A stretch of DNA of 58,732 nucleotides from NCBI GenBank assembly GCA_943704415.1, contig CALSCO010001648.1:1-58732 (forward strand), read 5' to 3'. Positions 9,207-21,000 of the stretch are shown here, piece after piece. The translations under genes were made by a program, and so were the position numbers. The DNA is from Parvularia atlantis (Eukaryota > Opisthokonta > Rotosphaerida). The notes under the pieces were generated by a model. That model made no database searches, had not been told where the DNA came from, and saw nothing but the letters and a program-made list of their open reading frames with translations. Numbering within the stretch: the first letter of the stretch is position 1; every line of letters starts with the position of its first letter.

Positions 9207-12200
9207 TCACGACAACATCGAGGCAGCGACAAAGGCGACGAGCACCGCCGTCGACAGCAGCGTGAGCGGGTCGCGCCAGGGCGACGTGGCCGTGCTCGTC
9301 GCAGCGCTGTGCCGCGCCGTCGTCGCAATGTCTGCCGCGCGCCGTCAGCGCGAAGTCGCGAACGGAGGCGAGCAGGCGCACCCTGCTCGATCGCAGACAG
9401 CTGCTCCTGCAGCCGCACCACCTGCGCGTTGACGGCGTGTGCGCGCTCAACCAGCGCGCCGTACGACATCGGGGACGGCAGCAGCGCCGGCAGTGACGAC
9501 GACGTGGGCGCGCTGACGAGCACGGCCGACGACGACGCGTCGCTGATTGACTTGACGTCGTCCTCGTCCGCCGCGGTGTGCACGACCGGCGCCGGCGCCG
9601 GCACCTTGTCGTCGCGCACCTCGAGCCCGTTCACCACGAGCCGCTTGCGCTTGTCGCTGCCCGGCACGATGCGCAGCGACACCGTGCCGACGCCGCTCAC
9701 GGTCTCGTCTGGTCGCGAGCACGCCGTCAACAGGCGGGGACTCGCCGCAGCCCACACAGCGCACCCGTCAGCTCGAGCGTGCACGGCGGCAGCAGACGCG
9801 CGCGCACGCCCCGCGTCGGCGTCAGCGTCACGGCGATCGCGCCGGCAGGGTAGCGCTGGGGCGAAAAGCAGATGCGCGTGTGCTTCTGCGCGTTGCGCGG
9901 CGCGCTGACGTACTCGGCGCTGCGCGGGGAGCGTCGTTAGCTCATGGCGAGCGCGCAAACGGGCCGCGCACCGATACTCGTTGGACGACAGGTCAAACTG
10001 CGGCATGGCCGTGAACGTGCCCGCGAGCGACGCGACTTGCGGCGGCGCCCCGGAGCTGGCGACGCACCCGCTGTCAGCCCGCGCCAACACAACCGAATGA
10101 TTGATTTGCGCAAACAGACCTCACAAGCAGGTCGCGCACGTTGCCGACGCACTTGGGCACCTCCTTGGACGCGAGCTGCAGCAGTGAGCTTGGGATGGTC
10201 CCGTTCGGGTTCGTCTGCGAGACGTCTGGTCGCGGTCACGCGTCAGTCAGCCGTGCAAACGGCGGGCATGCAGCCACCGCGCTTACAGAGGACGCGCACA
10301 CGAGGCGCGCCGCTCGCGGTCTTGCCGAGCGACTTGATGTGCCACACGGCGCAGTCGGTTTGCGCGCGGGTGAAATTGGGGTCGACCTGGCGGGCGTCGT
10401 GTGAGCCACCGCGCCCGAACAGCAGCTGCAGCAGTGCAGCGCCGCGTACGGGGACTTTGCTGTCGACGACCGAACCCGCGAGGTAGTACAACGACTGGTC
10501 CTCGTTCTGGTGGATGGCCACGAGCGCGCACAAGTCGCGCGGCCCGGCCGGCCACTGCGGTGTCGTCCTCAGCCCCCGTCGCATGAGCAAGCGCTCGCAC
10601 GGCACACGCACGCGGCCCTTGAGCTTGGTGTGCACGAGCATGGCCGTGTCGCTCAGCGCCTCCTTGACCGTCGTGTGGTCGTACATCTCGTCCCAGCGCT
10701 TGCGCGCGGTGTCGTCGCGGATGGTCGCGAGGATCTGCGGTTGTCAGCCGGCCCGGGCGCGCCACCGGGATCACGCGCACCTCGAGCATGCTAAAGCCCT
10801 CGAGCGTCGTGTTGCCGGCGAGACGGCCCATTGGGTGGCCGGGGATCTGCGCGCGAGCGTGAGCGCAACAGCAGCAGCAGCGGCAGCCGGCCGGCCACGC
10901 ACATCCTTGCGCATCAGCAGCAGGTTGTCCTTCTTGCTCATGACCGACCAGCCCGTGGACGCGTCCGGCACGCCTGCGCGCGTGTCAGCTGCACCGGCCG
11001 CGCGCGCCGTGGCATTGTACCATCACGCCACTCGCCCAGATACTCGTGGCTGATCTTAATCAGCCGCTCGACGTCGGCCGCCCAGCGGTGCGGCTGCGCG
11101 CTCGCCGGCACGGAAGCCAGGTTCGGCACACCAAAGGGCAGCTCGCGTGGCGCCTCGTCGACCACGGTGGCGGCTTTGCTCGCGCTCGCGGCAGTTTCCG
11201 CCGGCGGCTCGGGCTGATCGACCGGCTGCTCCCCCGACGGCGCAGCGACGGCGGCAGGGGTGTCGAGCAGTGCGGCCGCGGCTGGGTTGACGTACGCGGT
11301 GATGGGCAGCTGGTGGCCGTTGACCTGGCGCGGCGTGTGAGCTGCAGACGCCTAAGGAGGCGAGCGCGCCACGCACGACCGCAACGGGCGCCGACGGGCT
11401 GGCGTGCGCGGGCGCGAGCTTGAAGCGCACGACGGTCCCGTCGGCGTTGCTACCCTGCGCGTGCACGGAACATGAGGCGGGCACGGCGGGCTTTGAGCGC
11501 GAGGCCACCTGCGGGTGCAGAATGAGGTGCAGCCCTTTGATGCCAAACTGGTCGGAGGACTGCGCCGTCGCCCTGCGCACCGAGTGAGCGCATCGATGCG
11601 CCCACGGCGGCCGCGCACTTGAGCACGGTGTCTGGCTGGATGGTCACGTCGAAGCCGCCCGGGTAGCGCATCGCCGCGAAGTACAGCTCAAGGTAGGGCG
11701 GGACGGCGCCCGTCTGCTCGGGCACGGCGAGGCGGTACGCAAACGTGTGCGTCGACGTGTCATGCACAAACACGGGCGGCTCCTAAGGCAAGTGCGCGTG
11801 TTGGCGCGTGGCGATCGCCCGCGCGCACGACGCACCACAGGTACACCCATCTTGCGCACGAAGAACGCGGGCGGGCCGAACGTCTCTGCGTAGCTGATGA
11901 TGCGGCCGACGACGAGCGGCGTCTGCTCGGCGAGCATCTGTGCGCGGGGCCGCGTCAGCTGGCCTGGGCCCACATCTGCTCGGGCGGCGCGCCTTGGTGA
12001 TCGACTCGGGCAGCCAGGCCTTGAGGTCGGCCTTGCTGATGTACGTGGCCTGCGGATGGCTTAGCGCGCGTGCGCCGGTGGCTGCCGCGAGCGAGCGGCG
12101 CACCTTGACGGCGGGGCGGCCCGACTCGTGCGTGATCGGCTGGAGGTGCCAGATAGACACGTCGACCTCCTGCGCGCGTGCGGGTGCGGGCGTCGGGTGG

Positions 12201-13256
12201 CGGCACGGGCGGCAGGCGGTCGGCGGGGGACGCACCATGCGCACGCGCGCGGGGTCGACGGGGATGTCGGGTGTGTCGACGGACGAGGCGACGTTGAGCA
12301 TCGAGCCGTCCGGGTAGAGCTTGACGATGGAGAGCGCGGCTGTGTCGCGCGCGGCGACGATGAGCTGGCGCGAGTGTGAGTGGCGCTGTGTCGACGAGCG
12401 GGCCAAGGGGGCGGCCGCGCGCACGAAGGACTTGGTGGCGACCCAGCTGAGGTTGGTGCTGGCGTCGAGGGCGCGGACGATGCGTCCCTGGTCGAAGAAC
12501 GAGTCCCATTTTGAGCGGGCGCCGAGGGTCATGGCGACCTCGAAGACGAACGCGGGCGGGAGGCCGACGGCGGTGGCCTCGCCTGTGATGTGCGCGGTTG
12601 GTGCGGTGCGCGTTGCACGGTGCATGGTTGAGGCGGTCGAGGTGCATTGTGGCGATGTCGCGAGCACGTCGAGGCAGGGAGCAGGCAGGGAGCAGGCAAC
12701 GAGCACAGGCAGCGAGCAGGCAGCGAGCACAGGCAGCGAGCACGTCCCATCGAGCAGGCAGCGAGCACGTCCCCATCGAGCAGGCAGCGAGCACGTCCCC
12801 ATCGAGCAGGCAGCGAGCAGGCAGCGAGCAACGGCGTCAGCCAGCGTCACGGCGACCACCGGCCGCCGCGCACCGCGGGTGAAGGGCAGGCCGCCGCCGC
12901 GCAGGTCCTTGCGTAGCACGCGCACGTCGCCGCTCTGTGTGCGCGCGCCGTCGGCCGCTCGCACGCCGTCCGCCCAACGCGCACCTGCTGCGCCAGCACC
13001 CAGCCGTCGCGCGCCGTCTCGGCCAGCAGCGCCTCGGCGCGGGCCACGTCGTCGCGCACCTTGGCGGCCCAGCCGTGCGCCGCGTCAGCCAGCGGCGGCT
13101 GCGGCGGCAGCGCGCGCGCCAGCAGCGCCGTCCCGGCTGCGCCCTGCGGCGGCACCCCGCGCCGCGCCGTCAGCAGCCGGCGGCCGTGCGGCGTCGGCGG
13201 CGCACGTGAAGCGGCAGCAGGAACGGCGGCGTCGCACGCAGCAGGTCCGCTGCCAT
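9207..13256 (-). CDS. Two-START-domain lipid-transfer protein with C-terminal membrane anchor
   Basis: A long spliced protein with two StAR-related lipid-transfer (START) domains. The first starts near 13030 (DGWVLAQQ, VRVLRKDLRGG) and continues through GARSKWDSFFDQGRIVRALD, LSIVKLYPDGSMLNVASSVD and DVSIWHLQPIT. The second lies at about 11060-10140: IKISHEYLGEWRDGT, GWSVMSKKDNLLLMRKDV, a wedge near WDEMYDHTTVKEALSDTA, and a typical START ending (NPNGTIPSSLLQLASKEVPK). Between them are about 250 residues with FGPPAFFVRKMG and IKGLHLILHPQVASRSKP. After START2 come a basic region (DKRKRLVVNGLEV), a coiled coil (AHAVNAQVVRLQEQLSAIEQ) and a C-terminal hydrophobic segment (LTLLSTAVLVAFVAASML) that stops at once, as in tail-anchored proteins. 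I infer sterol or phospholipid transfer at a membrane contact; the ligand is unknown. Confidence 0.8.
12583..12873 (-). repeat. Minisatellite-expanded intron of the START gene
   Basis: The intron between exons ending LPFTRG and beginning EATAVGLPP is about 291 bp, against the usual 50-70. Roughly 12673-12831 is a tandem array built from GAGCAGGCAGCGAGCA with a CGTCCCCATC spacer, so the longer unit is about 26-27 bp and repeats three times, with shorter units on either side. A CTGAC branch-like site sits on the donor side of the array, far from the acceptor at 12583-12585. Confidence 0.8.
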
Positions 13257-13260
13257 CAAG

Positions 13261-14778
13261 TCAACAAAACGTCTCACGGCACTGCGGCGGCACAAGCAGC
13301 GGCACGACCTCGGCGGCGGGCAGCTCGCGCACGTGCTGCTTGAACCCCTCGCCGCGGCACACGACGTACGCGTCGCAGTCCCTGTCACGCGGGTGAGCAG
13401 ATGCGCCGGGCGCAACAGCAGCCCGGCGAGCGCACCGCAGACGCGCCTTGACCCAGCTGTCGTCCGTCAGCTGCCGGCCGACGAGTGCGTCGCCGCCCTC
13501 GGCCGTGGGTGGCGCGAGCGCGTACTCGATCGCACGGCTGCCACCCGGGCGACGCGGTCAGCCGCACGCACACGGACGCGCAACGCACCCGTCCTTGAGC
13601 ACGCCGTGAACAATCGCGCCGCCGTCGCCCAGCGCCAGCACCTCGCTCACAGCCGCACCGCGGTTGTCCGGGCTGGCCATGTCCGAGTAGGACGTGTCGG
13701 CCGTGATCACACGCACCGCGCCCGTGCGGATCACGAGCGGGCAGTCGCCGTGCGGGACGTGCCCGCACAGGACACTGTGCACGCCGCTGCGCACCAGGTA
13801 CGCCGCCACTGCGGGCTTGACCGGCACGGCGTTGCCGTTGACCAGGTTGGTCGTGTAGACCACGCCGGCGCCGCCAAACCCGCCCGGCACGCCATAGTCC
13901 ATCAGCGCGTCGCCGCCGCGATCGCTGCCGCGCGCGGGGCCCCAGCGCGGCCGGGCCTCGTATGCGTCCAGTTGGCGCTGCACCCACACATTGAGCCCGT
14001 CGACCCATTCGTCCACGGTCTCGGCGGGGCCGTCGCGCTCGGGCACGCGGCCTATGTTGGCCTCGGTCACGGCGCCGTGCACAAACAGGTGCGGCCCGAG
14101 GCGCACGGCCAGCTGAGCGTGGCGGAGATACTGCAGCATGAACGAGTCCGGGTGGCCCGGGCGCACCGAGGCGCAGTAGCTCTCGAGCACGTCGGCGTCG
14201 GCGGCGTCGGCGGCGTCGGCGGCGCGGCAGAGGGCGAGCTCGCGGCGGCGCAGCTCAAAGGCGCCGTCGGCGCCCATGGTCTCGGCGAGCATCCAGAGCG
14301 CGCGCGTGATGGGCGTGAGCAGGTGCTCGGGCGCGATGCCCTTCTTGGCGGCGTATGCGGCCGGGGTCACGCGCTTGGCCGGCTCGACCCAGTACGGGTA
14401 CGCGGCGTCGTGGGCGACGTCGTGGGCGACGACGACGGCCGGATCGTCTAGCTCCGAGGCGAAGCGGAGCTTGTTGGCGTCGCGGTTGCCGATGAGGAGG
14501 AAGACGCGGTGCGGGTGGCGCTGCTTGAAGTCGACGAGGGCGCGGACGAGGCGGATGTCGCCGGGGCCCTTGTCGCACACGTCGCCGCCAAAGACGAAGA
14601 AGTCGTTGTTGTCGTTGTCGTTGTCGTTGTCGGCGCGGAAGGCGAGGCGGCGGTCGCGCGCGTTGTCGTCGACGTAGCGCACGACGCGCGACGCGGCCAC
14701 GAAGCGGTCGACGTAGTCGATGTTGCCCTCGGCGTCGGTGAGGTATGCGATGCGCGAGCGCGGGCCGAGGCGTGCCAT
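13261..14778 (-). CDS. Calcineurin-like metallophosphoesterase
   Basis: A long first exon (14778 to about 13590) gives most of the protein, and two small exons complete it. Metal-binding motifs of the calcineurin-like superfamily are all present: FVFGGDVCDKGPGD (GDxxD), FLLIGNRDANK (GNxD type) and CGHVPHGD (GHxxHG). The stretch YLTDAEGNIDYVDRFVAASR precedes them. A run DNDNDNDNND lies in the loop before the first motif. The C-terminal exons read IEYALAPPTAEGGDALVGRQ and RDCDAYVVCRGEGFKQ, ending RETFC. Joins at about 13603/13551 and 13444/13392 keep frame. No signal peptide or membrane segment is apparent. The substrate cannot be told from sequence. Its stop is only 4 nt from the start codon of the next gene on the same strand. 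Confidence 0.82.
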
Positions 14779-15004
14779 CGCGATGCGGAGGGTGCGGATC
14801 GTGTGGAGCGTGGCTTGAGGAGGGTGCGAGCGATGCGCGGTGTGCAGGCGGTGTGCAGCAGGTGCGGATCACCGCACACCGTGACAGAGCCTCTCTACCT
14901 GCAATTGCTACGTGCATCGTACACAGTTCAAGGTGACGCCATGTGGCGACTCGCCCCGACTCGCTCACTCGCGCGCGCGCCCCGCCCGCAGCAGCAGCAG
15001 CACC

Positions 15005-15016
15005 ATGGCAGACCCG

Positions 15017-15051
<35 letters not shown>

Positions 15052-15419
15052 CCCGCGGTTCAACCCAAACGCGGCCAACTTCAACCCAAACGTGCAGGCG
15101 TACGTGCCCTCGGGCGGCGTGTACGGTGCGCGCGTTTGCTGTGCCCCCGTGCCGCGCAGCCCGCTGCTCACGCGCGCACGCACGCACGCGCAGGCTACGC
15201 GCCGCCGCAGCAGGCGTGGCCGCAGGTGCAGCAGCCGTACTACGAGCAGCAGCAGCAGCACGACCCGCAGCAGACCTACGCCGGCTACTTCCCGCCCGGC
15301 CTCGGCGGCATCCCCTCGGCGGCGGCGTACGGCGCGCCGTACCCCCCGTACGCGGCGCCGGCGGGGCAGCCGCGCGCCGTGCAGCAGCCGTACTACCAGC
15401 AGCCGTTGCCGGCGCCAGT

Positions 15420-15464
<45 letters not shown>

Positions 15465-17941
15465 TGGCGTCATCAGCCTCGGCGCGCCCAACCAGAAGGC
15501 CGGCACCATCACCATCGGCGGCCCGGCCGTCAAGACGCCCGCGCTCGCCAAGCCCCCCGCCGCCGCCGCGACCGCCGCCAGCACCGCCGCCGGGGCAGCT
15601 GACCCCAAGAAGGCCGCGCCCGCCGCCGCGCCCGCCAAGGCCGCACATGCCGCCGCCGCCGCCGACAAGGACAAGGCGCCCGCCACGGCCGCAGCGCCCG
15701 CTGACAAGGACAAGGACAAAGACAAGGACGGCGCGGTGGGCGCGACCAACGCGGGCCTCGTCACGGGCATGCAGGCCGCCGCCCTTGCCGAGCCCGACGC
15801 CGCCGACGACGACGAGACCTACCCGGTCTCGCTCACGCAGGACAGCGGCAAGGAGCACCTCAACGTCATCTTCATGGGCCACGTCGGTGCGCGCGCGTGC
15901 TCTGGTCGCTCGCGGGTGCGCGGGACTGACCGTGCGCACGCGCGACGCAGACGCGGGCAAGTCGACCATCGGCGGCCACCTGCTGTGCGCGCAAACGCCG
16001 ACGTGACGCGCGCGCGGTTCCGACACATTCGCACGCGCGCCCAAACAGGTACCTCACGGGCATGGTCGACAAGCGCACGCTCGAGAAGTACGAGGCCGAC
16101 GCCAAGGCCGCCGGCATGGGCTCGTGGTACCTCTCGTGGGCGCTCGACGTCAACCCGGAGGAGCGTTCCAAGGTGCGCGCCGGTGTGTGCTGCGCGTGGC
16201 CCGCTCTGCTCACGCCGCGCGCTGCAGGGCAAGACGGTCGAGGTCGGCCGCGCCTGGTTTGAGACTGAGAAGAAGCGCTACACGCTGCTCGACGCCCCCG
16301 GCCACAAGTCGTACGTGCCCAACATGATTGGCGGTGCGGCGCAGGCCGACATGGGCATCCTGGTGCGTGCATGTGCGCACACGCGCGCGCGCGCGTGCCT
16401 TGACACCCCGCCGCAGGTCATCTCAGCCAAGAAGGGCGAGTTCGAGTCGGGCTTCGAGAAGAGCGGCCAGACGCGCGAGCATGTCATGCTCGCCAAGACG
16501 GCCGGCGTGCGCCGACTGATCGTCGTGATCAACAAGATGGACGAGGGCACGGTCAACTGGTCGCAGGAACGGTGCACGCGGCACGGCACGGCACGGCACG
16601 GCACGGCTGCTCACGCCAGCGCCGCGCGCGTGTGCAGTTACGACGAGATCGTCGGCAAGCTGACGCCGTTCATCAAGGCGTCCGGCTTCGGCTCCAAAGG
16701 TGCACTTCCTGCAGCCCGCGTGCCCGTGCTCAACGGCGCCCGCACAGACGTCAACTTCATGCCCGTCTCTGGCTACACAGGCGCCAACCTGAAGGAGCCT
16801 CTGACGAAGGAGGTCTGCTCGTGGTGGCCCGAGGGGTGCGTGGGTGCCCGTGTGTGCGACAACCCAGGCTGACGTACGCGACAGGCAACCCTCGCTGCTG
16901 CAGTACCTCGACAGCCTGCCCAAGATCGAGCGCCCGGTAGACCAGCCGCTGCGCCTGCCCGTGACGGAGAAGGTGCGGCGGCGCGTGCTGACCGCCGTAC
17001 GTGCGGGCGCTGACCCGCGCGCGGCGCTCGCAGTACCGCGACATGGGCACGATCGTGTCGGGCAAGATCGAGTCGGGCTACATCAAGCTCGGCCAGAAGC
17101 TGATGATTATGCCGAATCAGGTGCGTCGCTGCCACACCGTGCCGCGACAGTGCCTCACACGCATGCGCACGCGGCCTTGCCAGCACCGCTGTGAGGTCGC
17201 CAGCATCGCGATTGACGAGGATGAGGTCCAGATCGCCAAGAGCGGCGAGAACGTGCGCCTGCGCCTGAAGAACTGCGAGGAGGACGACCTGTCGGTCGGC
17301 TTCGTGCTGTGCCACCCCAAGGCGCCGGTCAAGATTGCGCGGGCGTTTGAGGCGCAGTTGGTGATCGTCGAGCACAAGAGCATCATCACGTCGGGCTTCC
17401 GCGCGGTGCTGCACATCCACACGGCCGTCGAGGAGGTCACGCTGCAGGTGCGTCCTGCCGTGCTTGCTCGCGTGTGCCCCTGAGATCTCGCCCCTGCCGC
17501 CGCACAGGCCCTCCTGTTCTCGATCGACAAGAAGACGGGCAAGCGCCTGAAGAAGCCGCCGGTCTTCGTGCGCCCGGGCGAGGTGTGCATCGCGCGGCTC
17601 GAGACCGACGGCGTCGTGTGCATGGAGACGTACGAGAACTACCCGCAGCTGGGGCGCTTCACGCTGCGCGATGAGGGTGCGCGTGTTGTGTGCGCGCGTG
17701 CAGGGCCGGGTGCTGACGGCTAGCGCGCGCGGGTGCGCCAGGCAAGACGGTGGCGATGGGCAAGGTGCTCAAGCTGATCCCGCTGAGCGACACCGAGGCG
17801 GCCAACCAGGCGGCATCGTCCGCTGCGACCGCCGCGGCCGTTGCGGCATCTGCGTCGTCTGCGTCCTCGTCGTCGTCGTCGGCGGCGGCTGCTGCGTCGG
17901 CGGCTGCTGCTGCGTTGGCGGCCGACGGCGACGATGAGTGA
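15005..17941 (+). CDS. SUP35: Translation termination factor eRF3 (Sup35/GSPT family GTPase)
   Basis: GTPase that works with eRF1 in translation termination. The N-terminus is Sup35-like: a Q10 run, a PAM2-like PABP-binding motif (NFNPNVQAYVP), Q/Y/P-rich segments, a second Q run of about 14, then an Ala/Lys linker with KDKDKDKDKD. The GTPase domain has GHVDAGKST (G1, split by an intron after GHV), DAPGHKS (G3) and NKMD (G4), plus YLTGMVDKRTLEKYE and the eRF3 signature WYLSWALDVN-like. Domains II and III follow (DMGTIVSGKIESGYIKLGQK, IVEHKSIITSGFRAVLHIHT, ENYPQLGRFTLRDEGKTVAM). After KVLKLIPLSDTE the protein has about 50 extra Ala/Ser residues ending ADGDDE, which is not typical of the family. 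Introns are short with GTGCG donors. Confidence 0.95.
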
Positions 17942-17984
17942 GCCACTGCGGTGTCGGTCTGAGGTCAATCGTCATCCATCCATC

Positions 17985-18015
17985 ATGGACGCGCTGCGAC
18001 GCCGCTTCCAGTGGC

Positions 18016-18050
<35 letters not shown>

Positions 18051-21000
18051 GTGGGCGGCAGCGGCGGCAGCAGCAGCAGCAGCAGCAGCAGCGTGAGCCA
18101 CGGCCGCAGCGCGTCGGTCGACCAGGCAGCGGCGCCGTTGTCCCCGCCGCTCGACGGGCCGCTCGAGGCGCCGTCGTCCAGCAGCCCAGGCGCGGTGCGG
18201 CGCAAGGCCTCGGCGCCGGCCACGACGGCTGCTGCTGCGGCGGCGGCGGCAACGGCTGCTGCTGCTGCGGCGGCGGCGGCGGACGAGGCGCTGGACGACG
18301 CGGATGACACGGCGACGGCGCCGCAGCCGGCCAAGGCGCCGCTGTGCGTCGTTTGTTGGTGGCGCGCGGTTGTGGCGCGCTCACACGCAGCGCCCCGCGC
18401 CACCCCGCGCGCAGCCCCGGCGGCACGGCCAGGCACAACTGGCTGCTCAAGGTCACGCGCGGCGTCGCGCGCAGCGGCAGCGGCGCGGGCGGCAGCAGCG
18501 GCGGCGCCAAGGTCGCCGGCGGCGGCACAAGCGCGATGGGCAGCGCGGGCGCGACGCGCGGCGCGGTACTGGGCACGGCCAACGGCAGCGGCGGCGGCGC
18601 AGCGGCCGAGCCCGCGATGGTGTTTGACGCCGACTACATCTTCTCGCCGCCCGACTCGCTCGACAACGTCGTGTTCTCGGAGAGCGAGAGCAACAAAGAC
18701 GGCATCCCGCTGCTCCGGTGCGCGCCCGCAGGCCTTACGCACACGCCGCACCGCGTGCTCACGCCACGCGGCACACGCGCGCACCCGTGCGGTAGCGGTG
18801 GCACCCTCGCCAAGCTCGTCGAGCGCCTCACGTTCGACAAGTACGTCGACACCAACTACCTCCAGCAGTTCCTCCTCACCTACCGCACATTCACGTCCCC
18901 GCGCGAGCTCTTGGCCCTGCTCGTCGAGCGCTACAACATGGCCGATCCCATCCGTGCCACCGACAAGCAGCTGGCTGCGTACAAGGCACGCGAGCGCGCT
19001 TGCTTCGTGCTCGCTCCCGCTGATCAGCGTCCCAACCGCGCAGACGATCAAGAAGGTTGTGCGCCTGCGCGTGTTCAACGTGCTCAAGACGTGGACTGAC
19101 AAGCACTACTACGACTTTGTCAGCGACCCGCGCCTGCTCGACGACCTTGAGCAGTTCCTCGAGCAGCTCGCGCAGACCGGCATGGCCAAGTCGGCCGAGT
19201 TCCTGCGCGACTTTCTCGCGCGCAAGCGGTGCGCCCGACTACACTTGTTGCCGGGACTGCGCTGACGGGAGGGGGGGGGGGGGGGGGCGGTAAACGCAGC
19301 GCCGAGATGGCCGAGGAGAGCAAGCGCGTGCCGCAGCGGCAGCAGCTACAGGCGGGCGTGCCGGCGCTGACCAAATCGGTCGAGCTGCTCAAGATCCAGC
19401 CGCTCGAGCTGGCCAAGCAGATGACGCTGATCGAGCAGGAGCTGTACCGGGCCATCACGCCGCGCGAGTTCAACAACCAGGTGCGCCGCGCCGGACACAG
19501 GCGGTGGGCCGCTCACGCGTGTGCGGGCATTGCGCAGGGGTGGAACAAGGGCACGCGCGAGCAGAAGATCAGCCGCTCGCCCAACGTGATCGCCCTGATC
19601 GAGCGCTTCAACGAGGTCTCCAACTGGGTCGCGACGACGCTGGTGTCCGAGAGCGACCTGGAGACGCGCCGCGACCTGCTCGTGTTCTTCGTTCACCTGG
19701 CCAACCACTGCAAGGACCTCAACAACTTCAACGGGATGATGGCAGGTGCGCCCGTGCGCGCCGAGCAGCCTAGAAAGGGCGATCGCTCACGGTCCGACGC
19801 AGTCATCTCGGGTGTGACAGCGACGTCGACGTATCGGCTCAAGAAGACGTGGGGTCTGCTCGACCGCAACACGAGCACGATCTTCAACGAGCTGCACGCG
19901 CTGCTCTCGCGCGACAACAACTTCAGGAACTACCGCGCCGCCCTGCGAGCGGTGCGTGCGAGCAAACTGTGGCGCGCACGGCTCGCTGACACCCCGCCGC
20001 AGGTCCAGCCGCCCGTGATCCCGTACCTAGGCATGTACTTGACCGACATGACGTTCATCGACCAGGGCAACTCGGACCTGCTGCCGGGCACGCAGGTGCG
20101 CCGCCGTGCTGCGGACGCGCGGCGCTCACGCTCGTGTGTGCCCGTAGCTGATCAACTTTTACAAGCGCCGGCTGATGTCGCACGTCATGCGCGAGATCCA
20201 GCAGTACCAGCAGCAGCCGTACGCGTTCGTGCGCAACGACGCCATTGTCGCCGCCGTGAGCAACCTCGAATGCAAGACCGAGGAGGAGTGCTACGCGCTG
20301 TCGCTCAAGATTGAGCCGCGCGAGGAGACCGCCGCGCCGAAGCAGCCCGTCGCGGAGAAGGCGCAGCATCGCGTCTCCGCTGTCGAGTGCGGGCAGGCTG
20401 ACAGGGCGCGCGCATACCGCAGGCCTTGCCACCTGGTGCCGATCCACTGGACGAGTTCCAGTTTGACTACGCGCCCGACTTTCCATTCCGCGAGGCCGAT
20501 AGCGCCGACAACGTCTCGTTCATGGTGCGCGGGCAGCGCGGGCTGAGGAGGCACGCTCACGGCCGCTCAGGACTTTGACGAGGTCCGCGACCGCTACTCG
20601 ATCCGCGCGGGCACGGTCGAGAAGCTCGTGGAGCGTCTGACCTACCACCGCTACCCCGACTCGGACTACATGTCGGCGTTCCTGTTGACCTACCGCTCGT
20701 TCATGACGCCGCGGCGGCTGCTGGCGCTGTTGCTCTGCCGCTTCAGCATGCCGCTGCCGGTCAACTGCCTGAGTGACGACGTGCAGCGGTGCGCCCCCAC
20801 ACACAGACGGCATGTGTGCAGCTCGTTGACGCACGCCGCGCGGTGATGCAGCTTCAAGGCACAGCGCCTGACACCCATCCGCCTGCGCGTGGCCAATGTG
20901 TTCAAGAACTGGATCGACAAGTACTTTTTCGACTTTGCCGAGGACCGGTCGCTCGTGGCCTCGTTCCTGTCGTTTGTCAAGATCGAGACGGGCGTGGAGC

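Noticed and set aside
12655-12840. Tandem array considered as a CRISPR array
   Set aside because: Spacers are the same sequence (or absent), units vary in length, the host is eukaryotic and the array is inside an intron.
20340-20560. End of one RasGEF gene and start of another
   Set aside because: The linker exon LDEFQFDYAPDFPF runs in frame into the second REM with normal splice signals and has no suitable ATG; one gene is preferred, though not proven.
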